Of a stretch of 52,312 nt of DNA, positions 47,190 to 52,312 are shown one piece after another. The number at the start of each line of letters is the position of its first letter. Position 1 is the stretch's first letter. The notes beneath the pieces are model-generated. The model saw only the letters and a program-made list of their open reading frames with translations, did not search any database and was not told the origin of the DNA. The translations under genes were made by a program, and so were the position numbers. Source of the DNA: Nonomuraea longispora (GTDB lineage: Bacteria; Actinomycetota; Actinomycetes; Streptosporangiales; Streptosporangiaceae); the NCBI RefSeq assembly GCF_004348345.1, contig NZ_SMJZ01000035.1:1-52312 (forward strand), in the 5' to 3' direction.

Positions 47190-48986
47190 ATGCCTAGTTC
47201 CGCCGTGCCTCGACCGGAATATCCCCGCCCGCAGATGGTCCGGCAGGACTGGCTCAACCTCAACGGGCCGTGGCAGTTCGAGATCGACGCAGGAGACTCC
47301 GGCCTGGAACGTGGCCTGCGTGAACGTGAGCTCTCCGGGACGATCACCGTCCCCTTCGCGCCCGAGTCGGAGTTGTCCGGCCTCGCGCACACCGACTTCA
47401 TGGAGGCGGTGTGGTACCGCCGCACCGTGACGATCCCCGGCGCGTGGGCGGGCCGGCGGTCGCTGCTGCACTTCGGCGCCGTCGACCACGACGCCACCGT
47501 GTGGGTGAACGGTGTCGAGGTGGCCCGCCACCGCGGCGGCTTCTCTCCGTTCACGGCCGACCTCTCCGGCGTGGTGCGCCCCGGCGAGGACGCCACGATC
47601 GTGGTACGCGCCCGCGACACCCGCCACGGACCCCAGGCGCGGGGCAAGCAGTCGACCCGGTACGCGAACTACGAGTGCCTCTACACCCGCACGACGGGGA
47701 TCTGGCAGACCGTGTGGCTGGAGCCCGTCCCTGACGTGCACCTGCGCCGCCCGCGCATCACCCCTGACGTCGCGACCTCCTCCTTCACCGTCGTCACCCC
47801 GCTGTCCGGCAACCGTCCCGGCAGCTCGGTCCGCGTGACCGTCGCCGACAAGGACGGCGCCGTCGCCACCGCGACCGCCCGCGCCGACGCGGACCTCGCC
47901 CCGTCCTTGCGCCTGCAGCTCCCGGAGGACCGGGTGCGCCTGTGGGAGCCCGGCGACGGCCACCTCTACGACGTGAAGGTCGAACTGCTCGACGCCGGCG
48001 GCGCCGTCACGGACACCGTGGACGCCTACGCCGGGCTGCGCTCCGTCGCGATCGACGGCAAGCGGGTCCTCATCAACGGCCGCCCGGTCTTCCAGCGGCT
48101 CGTCCTCGACCAGGGCTACTACCCCGACGGCCTCATGACCGCGCCCAGCGACGAAGCGCTGCTGCGGGACATCGAGCTGGCGCTGGCCGCGGGCTTCAAC
48201 GGGGCGCGCCTGCACCAGAAGGTGTTCGAGGAGCGCTTCCTCTACCACGCCGACCGGCTGGGCTACCTGGTGTGGGGGGAGTTCGGCGACTGGGGCGCCC
48301 ACGACGGGCGCGAGCAGCGGCCGACCGCGTCCTTCGTCACCCAGTGGCTGGAGGTTCTGGAACGGGACGTCTCCCACCCGTCGATCATCGGCTGGTGCCC
48401 GCTCAACGAGACCCGCCAGCCGATCCACGACCGCGTCGCCCAGCTCGACGACGTCACCCGCGGCATGTTCCTGGCCACGAAGCTCGCCGATCCCACCCGC
48501 CCGGTCATCGACGCGTCCGGCTACAGCCACCGCGTGCTGGAAACCGACATCTACGATTCACACAATTACGAACAGGAGCCCTCAGCCTTCGCCGGGCTGA
48601 TGGCCGGCCTGAGCAAGGACGAGCCGTTCGTCAACGACGTCGACGGTCTGCCCATCTCCGTGGCCTACCGGGGACAGCCGTACTTCGTCAGCGAGTACGG
48701 CGGGATCTGGTGGAACCCCGAGCTGGCAGGGACAGCGCAGAGGAAGGACCGGCAGACGTCCTGGGGGTACGGGCAGCGGGTCCGGACCGAGGACGAGTTC
48801 CACGAGCGGTTCGCCGGGCTGACCGAGGTGCTGCTGGACAACCCCGACATGTTCGGCTACTGCTACACCCAGCTGACCGACGTGTTCCAGGAGGAGAACG
48901 GCATCTACCGGTTCGACCGCACGACCAAGCTGGACGTGGAGCGGGTTCGGCAGGTCCAGTCGAGGACCGCCGCCTCCGAACGGTGA
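47190..48986 (+). CDS. GH2-family glycoside hydrolase
   Basis: A 598-residue cytoplasmic glycosidase of family 2 (beta-galactosidase/beta-glucuronidase type). Residues about 20-170: sugar-binding jelly roll (PRPQMVRQDWLNLNGPWQFEIDA, VWYRRTVTIP, HFGAVDHDATVWVNG). An immunoglobulin-like domain follows, then the barrel with VLINGRPVFQRLVLDQGYYPDG, the acid/base Glu in GWCPLNETRQP (about 412) and the nucleophile Glu in YFVSEYGGIWWNP (about 502). It is short for lacZ and lacks its C-terminal domains. GGAAGG precedes ATG 47190. With its own ABC transporter and MFS carrier both destroyed, the sugar supply must come from elsewhere. Confidence 0.93.
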   Translation: MPSSAVPRPEYPRPQMVRQDWLNLNGPWQFEIDAGDSGLERGLRERELSGTITVPFAPESELSGLAHTDFMEAVWYRRTVTIPGAWAGRRSLLHFGAVDHDATVWVNGVEVARHRGGFSPFTADLSGVVRPGEDATIVVRARDTRHGPQARGKQSTRYANYECLYTRTTGIWQTVWLEPVPDVHLRRPRITPDVATSSFTVVTPLSGNRPGSSVRVTVADKDGAVATATARADADLAPSLRLQLPEDRVRLWEPGDGHLYDVKVELLDAGGAVTDTVDAYAGLRSVAIDGKRVLINGRPVFQRLVLDQGYYPDGLMTAPSDEALLRDIELALAAGFNGARLHQKVFEERFLYHADRLGYLVWGEFGDWGAHDGREQRPTASFVTQWLEVLERDVSHPSIIGWCPLNETRQPIHDRVAQLDDVTRGMFLATKLADPTRPVIDASGYSHRVLETDIYDSHNYEQEPSAFAGLMAGLSKDEPFVNDVDGLPISVAYRGQPYFVSEYGGIWWNPELAGTAQRKDRQTSWGYGQRVRTEDEFHERFAGLTEVLLDNPDMFGYCYTQLTDVFQEENGIYRFDRTTKLDVERVRQVQSRTAASER

Positions 48987-49017
48987 CCTCGACGCGCGTG
49001 TGCGGCGTCGCCCTGTT

Positions 49018-49374
49018 TTCTCGGCGCTGGTGGCGTACCAGGTCTTCTACCTGCTCGACCACCTGCGCCGGCCACAGGCGGCCGCGGCGAATCTGATGTT
49101 CGTGTCGTCCGTCTAGCTCACGGTCGCCAGCCTGCTCAGCGCCTTGCTCGGCGGATGGCTCTCGGACCGGACGGGACGCCGCAAACCCTTCGTCTTCGGC
49201 TCCGCCGCGCTGGCCGCCATCGGCCTGGCCTGGGTCGGGATGGCGGGTGACGTGACGTCCTTCCTGGTCGCGGTCACCGTGTCCGGGTTCGGCAAGGGCC
49301 TGTTGTTCGTCATCGCCGCCTGCTTCGTGCTGCTCGGCGCGGCCGCGATCCACCTGGTCAAGGGCGTGCGCTGA
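49018..49374 (+). pseudogene. MFS sugar transporter remnant
   Basis: One frame reads FSALVAYQVFYLLDHL, then NLMFVSSV, an in-frame TAG at 49112-49114, then LTVASLLSALLGGWLSDRTG with RRKPFVFGSAAL, the MFS motif A (GGxLSDRxGRRKP). It then goes to LVAVTVSGFGKGLLF, and jumps to IAACFVLLGAAAIHLVKGVR and TGA, which resembles the last helix of such carriers. Helices 1 and about 5-11 are missing. It follows the GH2 gene by 31 bp on the same strand, so an intact GH2-MFS pair was the likely ancestor. Confidence 0.8.
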
Positions 49375-49389
49375 GCACAGTCCCGTGCC

Positions 49390-50076
49390 CTAGAGGAAAC
49401 CGGCGATCTCCCTCGCGGCGCTGAGCACGATGGGTGCGATCTCGTCCGCGTCACGCTCACCGATGGTCACCATGCCCACGCTCGCGTCGGCCGGGCGCCC
49501 CGCGATGGAGATCGGGGCGGCGACGCCCCACGCTCCCGGCTGCAGCTCCCCCTCGGTGACCGAGTAGCCGGCGGCGCGTGCCTGCGCTATCTCGGAGCGC
49601 TCGCCGTCGCGGGGACGGCGGCCCGCGAGGATCGCGATCCCCGAGGCGCCCCGGTTCGAGGGGTGCCGGGTGCCCGCGCGGTAGGTGACGTGGATGCGCG
49701 AGGCGCGCGGCTCGGCCACGGTGAGCACGACCGCCTGGCTCTCGTCGATGTCGAGCACCGTGATGAACGCGGTGGCGTTGCACGTGTCGGCCAGCGCCTG
49801 CAACGCCGCGGAGGCGGCGGTGCGCAGCCGGTGCCGTACGGCGGCGTTGAGCTCGACGATGCCGAGGCCCAGGGTGAAGCGGTTGCCGACCCTGGCGGCC
49901 AGCCGGTGGTTGCCGAGCGCGACGAGGTGGCGGGAGACCGCGTTGCGGTGGATCCCGGCCAGTTGCGCGAGCTGGGTGATCGTCAGCCCGTCAGGATGGT
50001 CCTTGAGGATCTCCAGCAGCCGTAGGCCCGTGTCGATGGTCTTCGAGCCCGCGGCGCCGGGGCGGTCGGCGGTCAT
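49390..50076 (-). CDS. IclR-family regulator
   Basis: A 228-residue IclR regulator. N-terminal winged helix: KTIDTGLRLLEILKDHPDGLTITQLAQLAGIHRNAVSRHLVAL (about 12-55), wing RVGNRFTLGLGIVEL. The C-terminal effector domain runs from about 80 (LQALADTCNATAFITVLDIDES) to WGVAAPISIAGRPADASVGMVTIG. Typical ligands are small carboxylates or aromatic acids. ATG 50076 overlaps the stop of the P450 gene (ATGA), so regulator and P450 are translationally coupled, an arrangement that suggests it controls its own operon. Confidence 0.92.
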   Translation of the reverse strand: MTADRPGAAGSKTIDTGLRLLEILKDHPDGLTITQLAQLAGIHRNAVSRHLVALGNHRLAARVGNRFTLGLGIVELNAAVRHRLRTAASAALQALADTCNATAFITVLDIDESQAVVLTVAEPRASRIHVTYRAGTRHPSNRGASGIAILAGRRPRDGERSEIAQARAAGYSVTEGELQPGAWGVAAPISIAGRPADASVGMVTIGERDADEIAPIVLSAAREIAGFL

Positions 50077-51338
50077 GCGGCCCCCAGGCGAGGAGAAGGG
50101 GTGTAGGTCAGCGGAAGGTGCTTGATGCCGCCGATGAAGTTCGACACCAGCCGCTCGGGAGGCCCGGCGAGCCGCATGTCCGGCAGCCGCCACAGCAGCT
50201 CCCTGTAGAACGTGCGCAACTGCAGCCGGGCGAAGCGGGCGCCGAGGCACACGTGCGGCCCGTCGCCGAACGCGACATGATCGTTGGGCCGGCGCGCGAT
50301 GTCGAACCGCATCGGGTCGGGGAAACGCCGCTCGTCGAAGTTGGCGGCGCCGTGGAAGACGACGACCTTGTCCCCGGCGGCGATGTGCCGCTCGCCCAGC
50401 ACCACGTCGCGTACGGCCGTGCGGCGGAAGCTCAGCACCGGTGGATGCCAGCGCAACATCTCCTCGATGGCGGAATCGAGCAACTCGGGGTCGTCGAGCA
50501 GCCGGCGATGCTGGACGGGATGGCCGAGCAGCGCGGCCAGCCCGCCGGGCAGGGCCGAGCGCACGGTGTCGTTGCCCGCGATGACCAGCAGGAAGAAGAA
50601 CATCGACAACTCGGGATCGGTGAGCCGCTGCCCGCCCACCTCGGCCGTGGCCAGGGCCGTCATGAGGTCGTCCGCCGGCTCGCGCCGTTTGCGGTCGGCC
50701 AGCGCGTGGGCGTACGCGAACATGTCCTTGAGCATCGCCGGGGAGCGCGGGTTGACCGGTTTGCCGTCGGGGCCGCGCTCGACGGTCGCATGGTCGGGGT
50801 CCTGGTAGCCGATCACGCGGTTGGTCCACTCCAGGATCTGGTCGCGGTCGGCGAGGGGGATGCCGAGCAGATCCGCCAGGTTGTGGATCGGATAGTCGTC
50901 GGTCACGTCCACCGGCAGGTCGCACTCGCCCCGCTCGGCGATCTCGTCGAGGAGCAGCCGGGCCCGCGCCGCGATGCCGGCGGTGAAACGTTCGATGCGC
51001 CTCGGCGTGAACACGCCGGAGACGATCCGCCGGAGCCGGCCGTGGTCCGGCGGATCGAGGTTGAGCATCATCCGCCGGATGAACGACAGGTCGGCCGGGT
51101 CGGGGTCGCGGATCTGGGTGGCGCCGAGCCAGGAGCTGAACTCGCTGGGCGAGCGCAGGACGCGCACGACGTCCGCGTGGCGGGTCACCGCCCAGAACCC
51201 CGGCCCGGCCGGCCAGTCTCCGACCTCGTGCTCCTCCTGCCAGTGCACCGGTTCGTGGTCACGTAGCAGGCGGTACGTCTCGTGCGGGGTGCCCTGTGCG
51301 TAGATACGCGGGTCGAACACGTTGACCGTCGTACTCAC
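50073..51338 (-). CDS. Cytochrome P450
   Basis: A 421-residue soluble bacterial P450. I-helix oxygen-binding motif FFLLVIAGNDTVRSAL (about 250), ExxR in EEMLRWHPPV (about 295), the PERF-like region FDERRFPDPMRFDIAR and the heme loop FGDGPHVCLGARFARLQL with the Cys thiolate near 366. The I-helix AGND/ET and the LSFRRTA segment resemble the CYP124/125/142 lineages that oxidise sterol or branched lipid side chains. The substrate is not certain. GTG 51338 follows GGAGGG. It lies 23 bp after an alpha/beta hydrolase and is coupled to IclR. Redox partner genes are not in the window. Confidence 0.94.
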   Translation of the reverse strand: MSTTVNVFDPRIYAQGTPHETYRLLRDHEPVHWQEEHEVGDWPAGPGFWAVTRHADVVRVLRSPSEFSSWLGATQIRDPDPADLSFIRRMMLNLDPPDHGRLRRIVSGVFTPRRIERFTAGIAARARLLLDEIAERGECDLPVDVTDDYPIHNLADLLGIPLADRDQILEWTNRVIGYQDPDHATVERGPDGKPVNPRSPAMLKDMFAYAHALADRKRREPADDLMTALATAEVGGQRLTDPELSMFFFLLVIAGNDTVRSALPGGLAALLGHPVQHRRLLDDPELLDSAIEEMLRWHPPVLSFRRTAVRDVVLGERHIAAGDKVVVFHGAANFDERRFPDPMRFDIARRPNDHVAFGDGPHVCLGARFARLQLRTFYRELLWRLPDMRLAGPPERLVSNFIGGIKHLPLTYTPSPRLGAA

Positions 51339-51361
51339 GGGCAACCCTCCAAGGGGATCGG

Positions 51362-52126
51362 TCAGGCGGCCAGGAAACGTTCGATGGCCGACACGAGGGC
51401 GAGCGGCGTCTCGTCCGTCGCGTAGTGGCCGGCGTCGGCGAAGGTCAGCAGTTCGGCGTCGGTGTACCACTGCAGCCAGGTGCCCCGCATCACGTCGGCG
51501 GACAACGCGGGGTCGTGCTCGCCGGCGATGACGAGCACCGGCGTGGCCGAACCGGTCACCTCGTCGTGGAAGTCGGTCTTGGCCCAGGCGTCGAGGTAGG
51601 CGCGGAAGGCCGTCACCGTGGCGTTGGCCAGCGAGCCGGCCACCATCTCGTCGAGCCACGCGCCGGGAAGCCGGTTGCCGGTGGTGAGGTCGATGATGGC
51701 CCGGCGGTTGCCGGGCTCCTCGGCGGCCCCGGAGAACAGCGCCCAGCTCTGCTCGTCGAACGGCACGCCGGAGGCCGGCACGGGGGAGACGCCGACGAGC
51801 CGGCGCACCCGTCCGGGCGCGTCCACCATCACGCGCTGCATCGCCGTCCCGCCCATCGAGTGACCGACCAGGGAGAACGTCTCCCAGCCCAGCTTGTCGG
51901 CGAGCGCGATCACGTCGCCGGAGATCTCGGCGAGGGAGTAGTCGCCGGTGAGGTCGCGTGCCTCGCCGTACCCCCGGTAGTCCGGGAAGGCGTAGCTGAA
52001 GGCGTCGCCGTTCAGATAGGGGCGGACCTTGCGGAAGGAGGTGCGGTCGCCGAACCAGCCGTGCAACACGATCACGTGGTGCGGTCCGGAGCCGGTGACG
52101 TCGTGGGGGAGGACGACGGGGGCCAT
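51362..52126 (-). CDS. Alpha/beta hydrolase of the P450 operon
   Basis: A 254-residue soluble hydrolase. Oxyanion HG motif VLHGWFGDRTSFRKV (about 21-35), FPDYRGYGEA, nucleophile elbow G-H-S-M-G-G (Ser near 89), acid in AGEHDPALSADV (about 210) and His in DAGHYATDETP (about 237). It could be an esterase, lactonase or C-C hydrolase acting on the P450 product or substrate. ATG 52126 has TAAGGAG directly upstream. It leads the hydrolase-P450-IclR operon. Confidence 0.9.
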   Translation of the reverse strand: MAPVVLPHDVTGSGPHHVIVLHGWFGDRTSFRKVRPYLNGDAFSYAFPDYRGYGEARDLTGDYSLAEISGDVIALADKLGWETFSLVGHSMGGTAMQRVMVDAPGRVRRLVGVSPVPASGVPFDEQSWALFSGAAEEPGNRRAIIDLTTGNRLPGAWLDEMVAGSLANATVTAFRAYLDAWAKTDFHDEVTGSATPVLVIAGEHDPALSADVMRGTWLQWYTDAELLTFADAGHYATDETPLALVSAIERFLAA

Positions 52127-52312
52127 GGTGTTCTCCTTAGCGTTCGTGGCAACCGGGGGGGGTCGGCGGGCTGCGTCTCGCTCGCGGGCTGTCCGCCGTG
52201 GCACTGCAGGGTGAACCAGACGTACTTGCCGTTCTTGTGCTGGACCGCGCCCCACCGGTCGGCCTGTGCCTCCACCAGGAACAACCCGCGCCCGCTCTCG
52301 GCGAAGAAGTCG
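52072..52312 (-). CDS. Anti-sigma-type ATP-binding protein, 5' part outside window
   Basis: The right edge holds the end of a histidine-kinase-like ATPase: DFFAESGRGLFLVEAQADRW, then GKYVWFTLQC. The segment ESGRGLFLVEAQADRWG is the last ATP-binding box of the RsbW-like proteins that are numerous in streptomycetes and relatives. As read, the frame runs past an 8-G run (52155-52162) and ends at 52072, overlapping the hydrolase gene by 55 bp. With one base less in that run it would stop at a TAA (52134-52136) that forms the hydrolase ribosome site, a much more natural arrangement. The N-terminus is not visible. Confidence 0.7.
   Translation of the reverse strand, partial: DFFAESGRGLFLVEAQADRWGAVQHKNGKYVWFTLQCHGGQPASETQPADPPRLPRTLRRTPWPPSSSPTTSPAPDRTT

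Overview
The window is high-GC actinobacterial DNA. Nearly every third codon position is G or C, GTG/TTG starts are common, and a large share of genes are regulators, transporters and secreted hydrolases. The SARP regulator, WXG100-type proteins, mycothiol-type DsbA relative, YbaB, Tat-secreted lyase and P450/IclR unit suggest a soil filamentous actinomycete of the Streptosporangiaceae type (for example Nonomuraea). That placement is inferred from gene style; no marker gene is present. I saw no rRNA, tRNA, CRISPR array, transposase or phage gene.

Layout. 1-3.3 kb: a membrane protein cut by the window edge, a broken DUF1905 gene, an alpha/beta hydrolase with a leaderless promoter, a LacI regulator and the tail of a second, lost LacI gene. 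3.3-7.0 kb: SARP regulator, glutaminase, YbaB, and two WXG-type genes. 7.0-9.5 kb: alanine/sodium symporter and a GH5 mannanase pseudogene. 9.7-14.2 kb: TetR regulator divergent from a three-subunit PaoABC-like molybdenum hydroxylase operon, with a two-operator control region. 14.2-18.6 kb: ion permease, DsbA-like nitroreductase relative, AI-2E family protein, general stress protein, Hsp20. 18.7-22.5 kb: a heterodimeric ABC exporter. 22.5-24.1 kb: SpoIIE-type phosphatase and a cold-shock protein with a structured leader. 24.3-31.3 kb: two DUF418 proteins, a pterin dehydratase-VOC fusion, a secreted serine hydrolase, CBS and DoxX proteins. 31.5-37.7 kb: decapitated Ser/Thr kinase, secreted small protein behind a perfect CRP-type site, hydrolases, YceI, a shortened MOSC protein, acetyltransferase. 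37.8-42.8 kb: BCCT betaine carrier, CPT-like kinase, PL8 polysaccharide lyase. 42.8-45.3 kb: a translationally coupled operon encoding a small helical protein, a WXG/papain-like peptidase and a lipoprotein, probably a type VII secreted effector set. 45.4-49.4 kb: LacI, the wreck of a sugar ABC transporter, GH2 glycosidase and an MFS fragment. 49.4-52.3 kb: hydrolase-P450-IclR operon and the end of an anti-sigma-type ATPase.

Two themes cross the window. First, gene erosion by short internal deletions: DUF1905, a LacI gene, GH5 mannanase, a Ser/Thr kinase, MOSC, a sugar-binding/permease cluster and an MFS carrier have all lost internal or terminal pieces while the surviving segments still look like clean coding DNA. 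Second, at least five genes have a TANNNT -10 hexamer exactly 6 nt before the start codon and no ribosome binding site, so they are probably translated from leaderless mRNAs. The most attractive candidate for new biology is the coupled operon at 42827-45326.
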